Positions 31,401 to 43,917 are shown, numbered from the stretch's first letter. The stretch: 64,000 nucleotides of DNA from Strigamia acuminata (GCA_949358305.1 OX442320.1:1428501-1492500), one strand, 5' to 3'. Numbers and translations are program-made. Notes: generated from the sequence alone by a model not told the origin.

Positions 31401-33467
31401 TCAAAACAAAAATTGAAAGAATTGAAAGTACAACGTTGGCTGCAGACTTATTCCGGTCAAGACATCACTTTAGAAGTTTTCTGTGACGCAAGCACAAAGG
31501 CATTTGGCTGTTCAATTTTTGTCGTCAATCTGGAGGACAAAAGAACTTTATTGTTGAGTAAATGTCGTATTGCACCGACGAAAAAAGTGACTCTTCCTCG
31601 ACTTGAATTAACTGCAGCAGTGGTTGGAGTGCGAATGACCAAGTACCTGTTAGAAAACTTTCTTCCCGGTTACCCGGTCACTGAAGTGCGATACTACTCG
31701 GACTCCACCATAACTCTAGCCTGGATAAATTCGGACAAGAACGTATTGAAGCCATATGTCTCAAACCGTGTTCAAGAAATTATTTCTTCAACCAAACCCG
31801 AACAATGGTCTCACGTACCAACGGAATTTAACCCAGCAGATTTATTGACTCGACCACATAACTCAAAAACATTGATGCAAAATAAACTTTGGTGGTTTGG
31901 GGTTGATGTCGCGAAACTGGAAAAAAGAGAAATTATACAAGAGGATCTTCCAGAAGAAGAACGAAAAATCGTTGTGATGACAATTCAAGTGACAGAAAGC
32001 TTTATTGGTCGATTCTTCAAACGATTCCGAAATTACAACCGACTTTTGAGAGTTTTCTCATACATTTTGCGATGGAAAAACAAACTTTTGCGCGGTGAGC
32101 CTCTCTCGCCACTCGAGTTAGAGGACAACCAATTGAAGATCCTGCAATTTTCCCAGAAACTACATTTTTCTGAGGAGATTGATGATGTGAAAAACAAAAG
32201 AGAACTGTCTAAACATTCCACCCTACGCAATTTCGAGCTCTTCATTGACGAGGACGGATTACTTCGACTTCGTAGCCGCTTGAAAAAATCTTTATTGACA
32301 TTTGATGAGGTTTATCCAATTATTTTGCATTATGACAGTTGGATAACAAGACTGTTAATTAAGAAAGTACATCTGGAGTTGCTTCACGGTGACATAAGCG
32401 AAACCTTGTATCACCTACGCGAACAATTTTGGATTATAAGAGGACGAAGAACTATACAAACAGTTATTCGAGAATGTGAGATTTGCAGACGAGGAAATCT
32501 TGCACGCAACAACCCTTCAACGGGTGACCTTCCTGCTGAACGTGTGACACCAGCGGCGCCATTCCAAAACACAGGAGTGGACCACTTGGGTCCCATTTAT
32601 GTCGGCAGCAACAAGAAGGAAAAGAAAAAAGTTTACATCTTGCTTTTCACGTGTATGGTGACCCGTTCCATACATTTAGAAGTATCAGAGGACCTTTCTG
32701 TGCCAAAGTTTTTGCTTGCAATGAGAAGATTTGGGGCACGCCACGGATACCCAGGGAAGATTTTCTCTGATAACAGTAAGACTTTTCAGCGCGGGAGCGT
32801 CGAATTACAATCATGGGGGAAACTCATCGGTCATTCAGATGTGCAAACATTCCTATCAGATAAGAGAGTGCTTTGGACTTTCATCCCACCGCTGTCTCCA
32901 TGGATGGGCGCAGCGTGGGAGCGCTTAGTCCGCTCAGTAAAAGATAAACTTCGAAAAACTTTGTTGCGCAGCACTGTAGACTTGGAAACTCTCCAAACAT
33001 TGGTCTTGGAAATAAGTTCAGTGCTAAATTCCCGACCCTTAAGTTACGTCCCAGACAGTGTAGATGGTGGTAGAATTTTGGCACCTGAAAACTTTCTAAC
33101 AGGAGGCATGCCAAAATACGTAATAAACAAACAACTGAGTGCAATTAAAAAATCAGATTTAAGAAAACTGGACATTAAACGACGCCAATTTATTTGGGAG
33201 TTCTGGAAAATTTGGAAAAAAGGTTACCTCATGCAATTGAGGAATTTTTATGAATCCAAAGGTGATAAGTTCTTCAAAAACCCTAAAATAGACCAAATAG
33301 TGCTTCTAGAAAAAATGGGTACTAACCCATATTTTTGGCCACTTGCCAGGATAAAAGAAATTTTTCCCGGTGAGGATGGTCAAATCCGTGTGATTAAAGT
33401 TGTGCTACCCGATGGACGTGAGTTAAAAAGGTCAGTCAAGCATGTGAGAGCCCTAGAACTTGAGTGA
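31401..33467 (+). pseudogene. pol: BEL Pol remnant: RNase H, integrase, DUF5641-like end
   Basis: The frame opens just downstream of the deletion junction and has no ATG of its own. Numbering from 31413: RNase H motifs FCDAS (D25), LPRLEL (E65), YYSDST (D97), NPADLLTR (D143); integrase zinc site H320, H325, C355, C358; catalytic D390, D453, E503 with the D,D49E spacing of Pao integrases; then the conserved C-terminal region (FWPLARI, GEDGQIRV, RSVKHVRALE). It ends with TGA. The frame differs from gag by one, as expected for a random deletion. It cannot yield an RT. Confidence 0.92.
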
Positions 33468-33498
33468 TTTTTCTTTTGTGAATTTTTTGCGTGGTTCT

Positions 33499-34428
33499 CC
33501 TGCAATGTGAAATAAGCTCAAAATTTTTTTTTCAAAATTTATTGCTTGGATGTTGCTAAAACTTACATTGAAGGCTTCTACTAAGGTTTAAACACTATTT
33601 CTGAACATTCAGAGACATTGGACTTGTGGTGTTTGTGCTAAGTCAACCGTGATGAGATCAAAAGTCTATTCTCCCAAATCATTGCTTGGATGTTTCTAAA
33701 ACTTACATTGGAGCCTTCTACTAAGGTTTAAACACTATTTCTGAACATTCAGAGACATTGGTCTTGTGGTGTTTGTGCTAAGTCAACTGTGATGAGATCA
33801 AAAGTCTATTCTCCCAAATCATTGCTTGGATGTTTCTAAAACTTACATTGGAGCCTTCTACTAAGGTTTAAACACTATTTCTGAACATTCAGAGACATTG
33901 GTCTTGTGGTGTTTGTGCTAAGTCAACTATGATGAGATCAAAAGTCTATTCTCCCAAATGATTGCTTGGATGTTTCTAAAACTTACATTGGAGCCTTCTA
34001 CTAAGGTTTAAACACTATTTCTGAACATTCAGAGACATTGGTCTTGTGGTGTTTGTGCTAAGTCAACTGTGATGAGATCAAAAGTCTATTCTCCCAAATC
34101 ATTGCTTGGATGTTTCTAAAACTTACATTGGAGCCTTCTACTAAGGTTTAAACACTATTTCTGAACATTCAGAGACATTGGTCTTGTGGTGTTTGTGCTA
34201 AGTCAACTGTGATGAGATCAAAAGTCTATTCTCCCAAATCATTGCTTGGATGTTTCTAAAACTTACATTGAAAGCTTCTACTAAGGTTTAAACACTATTT
34301 CTGAACATTCAGAGACATTGGACTTGTGGTGTTTGTGCTAAGTCAACCGTGATGAGATCAAAAGTCTATTCTCCCAAATCATTGCTTGGATGTTTCTAAA
34401 ACTTACATTGGAGCCTTCTACTAAGGTT
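33499..34428. repeat. Satellite array segment, duplicate of 12663-13591
   Basis: It starts in mid-monomer (TGCAATGTGAAATAAGC) immediately after BEL sequence. The following monomer variants repeat those at 12663-13591 in the same order, including the rare CATTGAAAGCTTC, and end at the same GGTT/LTR junction exactly 20837 bp downstream with no net indel. Confidence 0.93.
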
Positions 34429-35938
34429 TGTTGCAAACAACGTGGAAATATTTTAGAAATTGCATTTATTACTGTGTTTTATGTCATAATAATTATTCAT
34501 AGTGTAGTGGAATTTTTGCCTAATATTTTCATTTATTGCTTTTCAGGTTTTATCTTATTAAAACATTTTCTAGTGTTTTCAGTATTTTTAGTGTCTTTTG
34601 TGTTGATATTGCATTTTAATTTACTGTTATTTAAAGTGTTTTCAAAGCTTTGTGTCATATCTCATTGATTTCTTATGCATTTTCTTGATTTTCGGCAATT
34701 TTAAGTACATTCGTCGAAGTGCAGTTCAGTTGCGTTACACGCGTGACGTCACTTTTCATTTACTAGTCTCGTTTCGTTAGAACTTCTAGCGTTTCGTTCT
34801 CTACTTTCCGAGTTGTTAAGAATTCTATTTACAATTGCTTTCTACTAATTAAAGTCTGCTCTTTCGACTGGTGTGCTTTATTATTGCCCAAGTGTTTTCG
34901 TTTCATCTGTACGAACGTTCGTTGTCGGCCACCGCATGGGCGCGGCCGATAATGTTCGGTTCGTGCGGTTTACGATCCTTTTCAAAGTGTTGTGTTGAAT
35001 AATACTGTGATTTTGTGCAGGAAATAACATTTCCTAATTCTATTTAACATTCCTATTGTGGTTTTTATTAACATTCTGTGTATCTAATTTCAAATGTACT
35101 GGTTTTACCGCCAACATGACGTTCGAGGCCGCCATGTTGGAATTTATCGGTAATTCGTTTTTATTTCAATTTGTTTGCGATGTATATTGATTGAATTGAT
35201 TATACTATTTGTTTACGATGTTTTTTAACCTGAATTCTTATGTTATTTTGTGTTTTAAAGCCATTTTAAATTCAAATCTTACGGTTATGTCATCGTATTG
35301 GCCTGTGATTGGCTGCCTTGATCGTCTGCTTAACGATCGCAGTTTTCATCCTTTTTCGCATTGTTTAACGTCATTTCAGACATTGTTTCCATTTAACTTT
35401 TTGTTCTCTGTTTCTTTGTGCATCTTTTGATATATTTCAAACTGTAATCCGTGCTAATTTCACAATTTGTCAACTTTGCCTGTATTTCGTTTTCCTCCGT
35501 TGCCATGACAACGGAGAATTTTGTATCTGTATTTCGCCGCTAATCTGTTCGGCGCGTGCCGTTATCGGTATTGCGCATGTGCGGCTCCCTTGAGGGCCAA
35601 TTACATTCGTGTATTTTATTCAGTTATCATCTAACCGTTCATTAAAGAAGTTGTTGAATTTTAGCTCGTGTTTAACATTATTTCCGCCATCTTTTCCAAT
35701 GTGTCGGGAGTAGTTAATCTATTTCCCCGCTGGCTTATGGATAAACAAGCACTGGGATACCTTGCAACAGTGCTCTCTAATGCTTTCTCCTCATGCAACA
35801 ATGGATTCGGGAGTGAATATTGTGGTTTCCAGCACGGTTTATGTACGTACTTTGCTATACGATCATCAAATCATATTGGCGGGAATTTCAAACCGCAAAT
35901 GCCCATTTCTTCTATATTCGTGTTGACCGACCGCAACA
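34429..35938 (+). mobile_element. BEL solo LTR (1510 bp)
   Basis: TGTTGCAAAC...CCGACCGCAACA, flanked by GGTT (34425-34428 and 35939-35942). It matches the interrupted BEL 5' LTR with about ten differences and sits at the same satellite position. No internal sequence is present. Frames of 73-96 codons here are repeated in the other copy and have no coding signs. Confidence 0.93.
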
Positions 35939-38900
35939 GGTTTAAACACTATTTCTGAACATTCAGAGACATTGGTCTTGTGGTGTTTGTGCTAAGTCAA
36001 CTGTGATGAGATCAAAAGTCTATTCTCCCAAATCATTGCTTGGATGTTTCTAAAACTTACATTGGAGCCTTCTACTAAGGTTTAAACACTATTTCTGAAC
36101 ATTCAGAGACATTGGTCTTGTGGTGTTTGTGCTAAGTCAACTATGATGAGATCAAAAGTCTATTCTCCCAAATGATTGCTTGGATGTTTCTAAAACTTAC
36201 ATTGGAGCCTTCTACTAAGGTTTAAACACTATTTCTGAACATTCAGAGACATTGGTCTTGTGGTGTTTGTGCTAAGTTAACTGTGATGAGATCAAAAGTC
36301 TATTCTCGCAAATCATTGCTTGGATGTGGCTAAAACTTCTCTTGAAGTCTTCTACTAAGGTTTAAACACTATTTCTGAACATTCAGAGACATTGGTCTTG
36401 TGGTGTTTGTGCTAAGTCAACTGCGATGTAAAATAAGCTCAAAATTTTTTTTTCAAAATTTATTGCTTGGATGTTGCTAAAACTTACATTGGAGCCTTCT
36501 ACTAAGGTTTAAACACTATTTCTGAATATTCAGAGACATTGGTCTTGTGGTGTTTGTGCTAAGTCAACTGTGATGAGATCAAAAGTCTATTCTCCCAAAT
36601 CATTGCTTGGATGTTTCTAAAACTTACATTGGAGCCTTCTACTAAGGTTTAAACACTATTTCTGAACATTCAGAGACATTGGTCTTGTGGTGTTTGTGCT
36701 AAGTCAACTGTGATGAGATCAAAAGTCTATTCTCCCAAATCATTGCTTGGATGTTTCTAAAACTTACATTGGAGCCTTCTACTAAGGTTTAAACACTATT
36801 TCTGAACATTCAGAGACATTGGTCTTGTGGTGTTTGTGCTAAGTCAACTGTGATGAGATCAAAAGTCTATTCTCCCAAATCATTGCTTGGATGTTTCTAA
36901 AACTTACATTGGAGCCTTCTACTAAGGTTTAAACGCTATTTCTGAACATTCAGAGACATTGATCTTGTGGTCTTTGTGCTAAGTCAACTGCAATGTGAAA
37001 TAAGCTCAAAATCTTTTTTTCAAAATTTATTGCTTGGATGTTGCTAAAACTTACATTGAAGGCTTCTACTAAGGTTTAAACACTATTTCTGAACATTCAG
37101 AGACATTGGTCTTGTGGTGTTTGTGCTAAGTCAACTGTGATGAGATCAAAAGTCTATTCTCCCAAATCATTGCTTGGATGTTTCTAAAACTTACATTGGA
37201 GCCTTCTACTAAAGTTTAAACACTATTTCTGAACATTCAGAGACATTGGTCTTGTGGTGTTTGTGCTAAGTCAACTGTGATGAGATCAAAAGTCTATTCT
37301 CCCAAATCATTGCTTGGATGTTTCTAAAACTTACATTGGAGCCTTCTACTAAGGTTTAAACACTATTTCTGAACATTCAGAGACATTGATCTTGTGGTCT
37401 TTGTGCTAAGTCAACTGCAATGTGAAATAAACTCAAAATTTTTTTTTCAAAATTTATTGCTTGGATGTTGCTAAAACTTACATTGAAGGCTTCTACTAAG
37501 GTTTAAACACTATTTCTGAACATTCAGAGACATTGGACTTGTGGTGTTTGTGCTAAGTCAACCGTGATGAGATCAAAAGTCTATTCTCCCAAATCATTGC
37601 TTGGATGTTTCTAAAACTTACATTGGAGCCTTCTACTAAGGTTTAAACACTATTTCTGAACATTCAGAGACATTGGTCTTGTGGTGTTTGTGCTAAGTCA
37701 ACTGTGATGAGATCAAAAGTCTATTCTCCCAAATCATTGCTTGGATGTTTCTAAAACTTACATTGGAGCCTTCTACTAAGGTTTAAACACTATTTCTGAA
37801 CATTCAGAGACATTGGTCTTGTGGTGTTTGTGCTAAGTCAACTGTGATGAGATCAAAAGTCTATTCTCCCAAATCATTGCTTGGATGTTTCTAAAACTTA
37901 CATTGGAGCCTTCTACTAAGGTTTAAACACTATTTCTGAACATTCAGAGACATTGGTCTTGTGGTGTTTGTGCTAAGTCAACTGTGATGAGATCAAAAGT
38001 CTATTCTCCCAAATCATTGCTTGGATGTTTCTAAAACTTACATTGGAGCCTTCTACTAAGGTTTAAACACTATTTCTGAACATTCAGAGACATTGATCTT
38101 GTGGTCTTTGTGCTAAGTCAACTGCAATATGAAATAAGCTCAAAATTTTTTTTTCAAAATTTATTGCTTGGATGTTGCTAAAACTTACATTGAAGGCTTC
38201 TACTAAGGTTTAAACACTATTTCTGAACATTCAGAGACATTGGTCTTGTGGTGTTTGTGCTAAGTCAACTGTGATGAGATCAAAAGTCTATTCTCCCAAA
38301 TCATTGCTTGGATGTTTCTAAAACTTACATTGGAGCCTTCTACTAAAGTTTAAACACTATTTCTGAACATTCAGAGACATTGGTCTTGTGGTGTTTGTGC
38401 TAAGTCAACTGTGATGAGATCAAAAGTCTATTCTCCCAAATCATTGCTTGGATGTTTCTAAAACTTACATTGGAGCCTTCTACTAAGGTTTAAACACTAT
38501 TTCTGAACATTCAGAGACATTGATCTTGTGGTCTTTGTGCTAAGTCAACTGCAATGTGAAATAAACTCAAAATTTTTTTTTCAAAATTTATTGCTTGGAT
38601 GTTGCTAAAACTTACATTGAAGGCTTCTACTAAGGTTTAAACACTATTTCTGAACATTCAGAGACATTGGACTTGTGGTGTTTGTGCTAAGTCAACCGTG
38701 ATGAGATCAAAAGTCTATTCTCCCAAATCATTGCTTGGATGTTTCTAAAACTTACATTGGAGCCTTCTACTAAGGTTTAAACACTATTTCTGAACATTCA
38801 GAGACATTGGTCTTGTGGTGTTTGTGCTAAGTCAACTGTGATGAGATCAAAAGTCTATTCTCCCAAATCATTGCTTGGATGTTTCTAAAACTTACATTGG

Positions 38901-39801
38901 AGCCTTCTACTAAGGTTTAAACACTATTTCTGAACATTCAGAGACATTGGTCTTGTGGTGTTTGTGCTGAGTCAACTATGATGAGATCAAAAGTCTATTC
39001 TCCCAAATGATTGCTTGGATGTTTCTAAAACTTACATTGGAGCCTTCTACTAAGGTTTAAACACTATTTCTGAACATTCAGAGACATTGGTCTTGTGGTG
39101 TTTGTGCTGAGTCAACTGTGATGAGATCAAAAGTCTATTCTCCCAAATCATTGCTTGGATGTTTCTAAAACTTACATTGGAGCCTTCTACTAAGGTTTAA
39201 ACACTATTTCTGAACATTCAGAGACATTGATCTTGTGGTCTTTGTGCTAAGTCAACTGCAATGTGAAATAAACTCAAAATTTTTTTTTCAAAATTTATTG
39301 CTTGGATGTTGCTAAAACTTACATTGAAGGCTTCTACTAAGGTTTAAACACTATTTCTGAACATTCAGAGACATTGGACTTGTAGTGTTTGTGCTAAGTC
39401 AACCGTGATGAGATCAAAAGTCTATTCTCCCAAATCATTGCTTGGATGTTTCTAAAACTTACATTGGAGCCTTCTACTAAGGTTTAAACACTATTTCTGA
39501 ACATTCAGAGACATTGGTCTTGTGGTGTTTGTGCTAAGTCAACTGTGATGAGATCAAAAGTCTATTCTCCCAAATCATTGCTTGGATGTTTCTAAAACTT
39601 ACATTGGAGCCTTCTACTAAGGTTTAAACACTATTTCTGAACATTCAGAGACATTGGTCTTGTGGTGTTTGTGCTGAGTCAACTATGATGAGATCAAAAG
39701 TCTATTCTCCCAAATGATTGCTTGGATGTTTCTAAAACTTACATTGGAGCCTTCTACTAAGGTTTAAACACTATTTCTGAACATTCAGAGACATTGGTCT
39801 T
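35939..39801. repeat. Satellite array segment
   Basis: About 27 monomers of the 140/147-bp satellite. A sub-block (147-bp, 140-bp ending CTAAAGTTT, 140-bp, 147-bp with AAACTC, then GGACTTG type) occurs at about 36950 and again at about 38085, with related copies at 9747-12000. Monomers with GCTGAGTC appear from about 38960 on. The array is cut at GTCTT by a solo LTR. Confidence 0.95.
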
Positions 39802-40252
39802 TGTCAATCTATAAACCGTAGGTGAGTGCATGTGTGGAAGCAAACCAGCATCTTTACTTTTTGCAAAGCCATCTAACCATGGAGGCCGCCATCTTTAATG
39901 CCAAACAGTAAGTGACCAAGTGATACATGGGTTAGAGGCTAACTGCCAACCAACTAACAGTAGAACAAATCGTCCACACAGTGGTTGATTTGTTCTTTAC
40001 AAACAAAACATCAACTGAATACAATTCCAGTATTCACACTGGATAAAAACCGGGGCAAACTAATAGATAAACTAAAAACCCAAGCAGACGACAGTCCGGA
40101 TAACACTGTAAAACATGTGTTGATTGAATTTGCAAGACAATCAACACTCGACCTCGAGACATAACACAATGCTAAACAGACACGCGCCATTGCCGCACTA
40201 ATTCGGAAAGGTGCGACGTATCACACCATATGACGGATCCAAAATCCCAACA
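39802..40252 (-). mobile_element. Solo LTR of a copia-type element, copy 1 (451 bp)
   Basis: TGTCAATC...AATCCCAACA, with the 5-bp target duplication GTCTT (39797-39801 and 40253-40257). Read on the minus strand it carries the same modules as the copia LTRs: GTCGTCTGCTTG (near 40083), hairpin AGAACAAATC...GATTTGTTCT (39962-39996), a second hairpin with TTAGCCTC (39930-39951), and CATTAAAGATGGCGG (39887-39900). No internal element sequence accompanies it. The family differs from copia-1, -2 and -3 in sequence. Confidence 0.85.
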
Positions 40253-40363
40253 GTCTTGTGGTGTTTGTGCTAAGTTAACTGTGATGAGATCAAAAGTCTA
40301 TTCTCGCAAATCATTGCTTGGATGTTGCTAAAACTTCTCTTGAAGTCTTCTACTAAGGTTTAA

Positions 40364-40995
40364 CACTAGAACGGCCAGACCGGTCATTTTGACCGGAACA
40401 GCTGTTTAAACAGCTGCAGCAATAAACCCAATGGGTTTACGGTGCTGCTAATTTGTGACTTTAGCTGATTTATGATGCTTTATGTCATAAATCATCCAAA
40501 GTTGAATTTTTCTTAAGAAATAATAAAAAAAAAGTGAATTGACCTAGAACGGCCGAAACCGGTTAAAATGACCGGTTGAAATCACCTGAACAATACGTGC
40601 ACCAAACTGCACTAAACGTGCACCAAACGTGCACCAAACGTGCACAATATGTGCATACAACGTTTTGGCATCAAACTGATTCAGTAACACGCGAAACTTG
40701 CGAAGAAAATACCAAAACAAAAATTGATGGCTTTTATAAAATCTGATAAAATTAAAAACGGAAATTTAATTTTATCAGGTTTTATAATAACCATCAATTT
40801 TTGTTTTGGTATTTTCTTCGCGTATTTTGCGTGTTATTGAATCAATTTGATGCCAAAACGTTGTTTACACGTATTGTGCACGTATTGTAAAAGTATTTTG
40901 CACATTTGGTGCACGTACTGTTCACGTTATTGCAACCGGTCATTTTAACCGGTTTCGGCCGTTCTAGGTAGGCCGAAATTCCGGCCGTTCTAGTG
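40364..40995. mobile_element. piggyBac-type MITE (632 bp) with foldback core
   Basis: The ends are inverted: CACTAGAACGGCC left and its complement right, with TTAA duplicated on both sides (40360-40363 and 40996-40999), the hallmark of piggyBac transposition. The empty site is seen at the corresponding place after the second solo LTR (about 42016-42020). It has no coding capacity. Palindromes include CCGGTCATTTTGACCGG near the left end. Confidence 0.88.
40544..40967. repeat. Large inverted repeat inside the MITE
   Basis: About 200-bp arms, CTAGAACGGCCGAAACCGG on the left and its complement on the right, meet near 40755 at a short AT-rich loop. The left arm contains four CGTGCACCAAA-type repeats, answered on the right by GTGCACGT-type copies. 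The arms begin with the same CTAGAACGGCC as the outer termini, so this may be a second element nested in the first or a duplicated end. Confidence 0.85.
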
Positions 40996-41460
40996 TTAAA
41001 CACTATTTCTGAACATTCAGAGACATTGGTCTTGTGGTGTTTGTGCTAAGTCAACTGCGATGTGAAATGAGCTCAAAATTTTTTTTTCAAAATTTATTGC
41101 TTGGATGTTGCTAAAACTTACATTGGAGCCTTCTACTAAGGTTTAAACACTATTTCTGAATATTCAGAGACATTGGTCTTGTGGTGTTTGTGCTAAGTCA
41201 ACTGTGATGAGATCAAAAGTCTATTCTCCCAAATCATTGCTTGGATGTTTCTAAAACTTACATTGGAGCCTTCTACTAAGGTTTAAACACTATTTCTGAA
41301 CATTCAGAGACATTGGTCTTGTGGTGTTTGTGCTGAGTCAACTATGATGAGATCAAAAGTCTATTCTCCCAAATGATTGCTTGGATGTTTCTAAAACTTA
41401 CATTGGAGCCTTCTACTAAGGTTTAAACACTATTTCTGAACATTCAGAGACATTGGTCTT
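40996..41460. repeat. Satellite array segment
   Basis: Three monomers and the start of a fourth (147-bp GCGATGTG type, GAATATT type, GCTGAGTC type). With the following solo LTR they repeat the block before the first solo LTR. Confidence 0.95.
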
Positions 41461-41911
41461 TGTCAATCTATAAACCGTAGGTGAGTGCATGTGTGGAAGC
41501 AAACCAGCATCTTTACTTTTTGCAAAGCCATCTAACCATGGAGGCCGCCATCTTTAATGCCAAACAGTAAGTGACCAAGTGATACATGGGTTAGAGGCTA
41601 ACTGCCAACCAACTAACAGTAGAACAAATCGTCCACACAGTGGTTGATTTGTTCTTTACAAACAAAACATCAACTGAATACAATTCCAGTATTCACACTG
41701 GATAAAAACCGGGGCAAACTAATAGATAAACTAAAAACCCAAGCAGACGACAGTCCGGATAACACTGTAAAACATGTGTTGATTGAATTTGCAAGACAAT
41801 CAACACTCGACCTCGAGACATAACACAATGCTAAACAGACACGCGCCATTGCCGCACTAATTCGGAAAGGTGCGACGTATCACACCATATGACGGATCCA
41901 AAATCCCAACA
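41461..41911 (-). mobile_element. Solo LTR of a copia-type element, copy 2 (451 bp)
   Basis: Identical by eye to 39802-40252, in the same monomer position with the same GTCTT flanks. It is a duplicate made together with surrounding satellite, not an independent insertion. Confidence 0.9.
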
Positions 41912-43917
41912 GTCTTGTGGTGTTTGTGCTAAGTTAACTGTGATGAGATCAAAAGTCTATTCTCGCAAATCATTGCTTGGATGTTGCTAAAACTTCTCTT
42001 GAAGTCTTCTACTAAGGTTTAAACACTATTTCTGAACATTCAGAGACATTGGTCTTGTGGTGTTTGTGCTAAGTCAACTGCGATGTGAAATGAGCTCAAA
42101 ATTTTTTTTTCAAAATTTATTGCTTGGATGTTGCTAAAACTTACATTGGAGCCTTCTACTAAGGTTTAAACACTATTTCTGAATATTCAGAGACATTGGT
42201 CTTGTGGTGTTTGTGCTAAGTCAACTGTGATGAGATCAAAAGTCTATTCTCCCAAATCATTGCTTGGATGTTTCTAAAACTTACATTGGAGCCTTCTACT
42301 AAGGTTTAAACACTATTTCTGAACATTCAGAGACATTGGTCTTGTGGTGTTTGTGCTAAGTCAACTGTGATGAGATCAAAAGTCTATTCTCCCAAATCAT
42401 TGCTTGGATGTTTCTAAAACTTACATTGGAGCCTTCTACTAAGGTTTAAACACTATTTCTGAACATTCAGAGACATTGATCTTGTGGTCTTTGTGCTAAG
42501 TCAACTGCAATGTGAAATAAGCTCAAAATTTTTTTTTCAAAATTTATTGCTTGGATATTTCTAAAACTTACATTGGAGCCTTCTACTAAGGTTTAAACAC
42601 TATTTCTGAACATTCAGAGACATTGGTCTTGTGGTGTTTGTGCTAAGTCAACTGTGATGAGATCAAAAGTCTATTCTCCCAAATCATTGCTTGGATGTTT
42701 CTAAAACTTACATTGGAGCCTTCTACTAAGGTTTAAACACTATTTCTGAACATTCAGAGACATTGGTCTTGTGGTGTTTGTGCTGAGTCAACTATGATGA
42801 GATCAAAAGTCTATTCTCCCAAATGATTGCTTGGATGTTTCTAAAACTTACATTGGAGCCTTCTACTAAGGTTTAAACACTATTTCTGAACATTCAGAGA
42901 CATTGGTCTTGTGGTGTTTGTGCTAAGTTAACTGTGATGAGATCAAAAGTCTATTCTCGCAAATCATTGCTTGGATGTTGCTAAAACTTTCCTTGAAGTC
43001 TTCTACTAAGGTTTAAACACTATTTCTGAACATTCAGAGACATTGGTCTTGTGGTGTTTGTGCTAAGTCAACTGCGATGTGAAATAAGCTCAAAATTTTT
43101 TTTCCAAAATTTATTGCTTGGATGTTGCTAAAACTTTCATTGGAGCCTTTTACTAAGGTTTAAACACTATTTCTGAACATTCAGAGACATTGGTCTTGTG
43201 GTGTTTGTGCTAAGTCAACTGCGATGTGAAATAAGCTCAAAATTTTTTTTCCAAAATTTATTGCTTGGATGTTGCTAAAACTTCTCTTGAAGTCTTCTAC
43301 TAAGGTTTAAACACTATTTCTGAACATTCAGAGACATTGGTCTTGTGGTGTTTGTGCTAAGTCAACTGCGATGTGAAATGAGCTCAAAATTTTTTTTTCA
43401 AAATTTATTGCTTGGTTGTTGCTAAAACTTACATTGGAGCCTTCTACTAAGGTTTAAACACTATTTCTGAATATTCAGAGACATTGGTCTTGTGGTGTTT
43501 GTGCTAAGTCAACTGTGATGAGATCAAAAGTCTATTCTCCCAAATCATTGCTTGGATGTTTCTAAAACTTACATTGGAGCCTTCTACTAAGGTTTAAACA
43601 CTATTTCTGAACATTCAGAGACATTGGTCTTGTGGTGTTTGTGCTAAGTCAACTGTGATGAGATCAAAAGTCTATTCTCCCAAATCATTGCTTGGATGTT
43701 TCTAAAACTTACACTGGAGCCTTCTACTAAGGTTTAAACACTATTTCTGAACATTCAGAGACATTGATCTTGTGGTCTTTGTGCTAAGTCAACTGCAATG
43801 TGAAATAAGCTCAAATTTTTTTTTTCAAAATTTATTGCTTGGATGTTGCTAAAACTTACATTGAAGGCTTCTACTAAGGTTTAAACACTATTTCTGAACA
43901 TTCAGAGACATTGGTCT
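41912..43917. repeat. Satellite array segment
   Basis: About 14 monomers, several with TTTTTTTTCC or GGTTGTTGC variants not seen earlier. The array is cut at GTCT(T) by the pol-less LTR element, at the same monomer position as the solo LTRs. Confidence 0.95.

Larger units (their letters stand above)
13592..33498 (+). mobile_element. Pao/BEL LTR retrotransposon, 3'-truncated, with two nested copia elements
   Basis: With the nested copia elements (14029-20945 and 23299-30209, counting one target copy each) set aside, the element reads: 5' LTR (13592-14028 plus 20946-22018, 1510 bp), primer-site region, leader, gag, then a pol that begins at RNase H. The LTR is identified by near-identity to the solo LTR at 34429-35938. 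Protease and RT are missing through an internal deletion near 31380-31410. There is no 3' LTR: the sequence passes at 33499 into the middle of a 147-bp satellite monomer. The element cannot be autonomous. Confidence 0.9.

Noticed and set aside
39802-40252. Independent insertion of two solo LTRs at the same target
   Set aside because: Same monomer, same flanks, and identical neighbouring variant order with a fixed period show one insertion followed by duplication.
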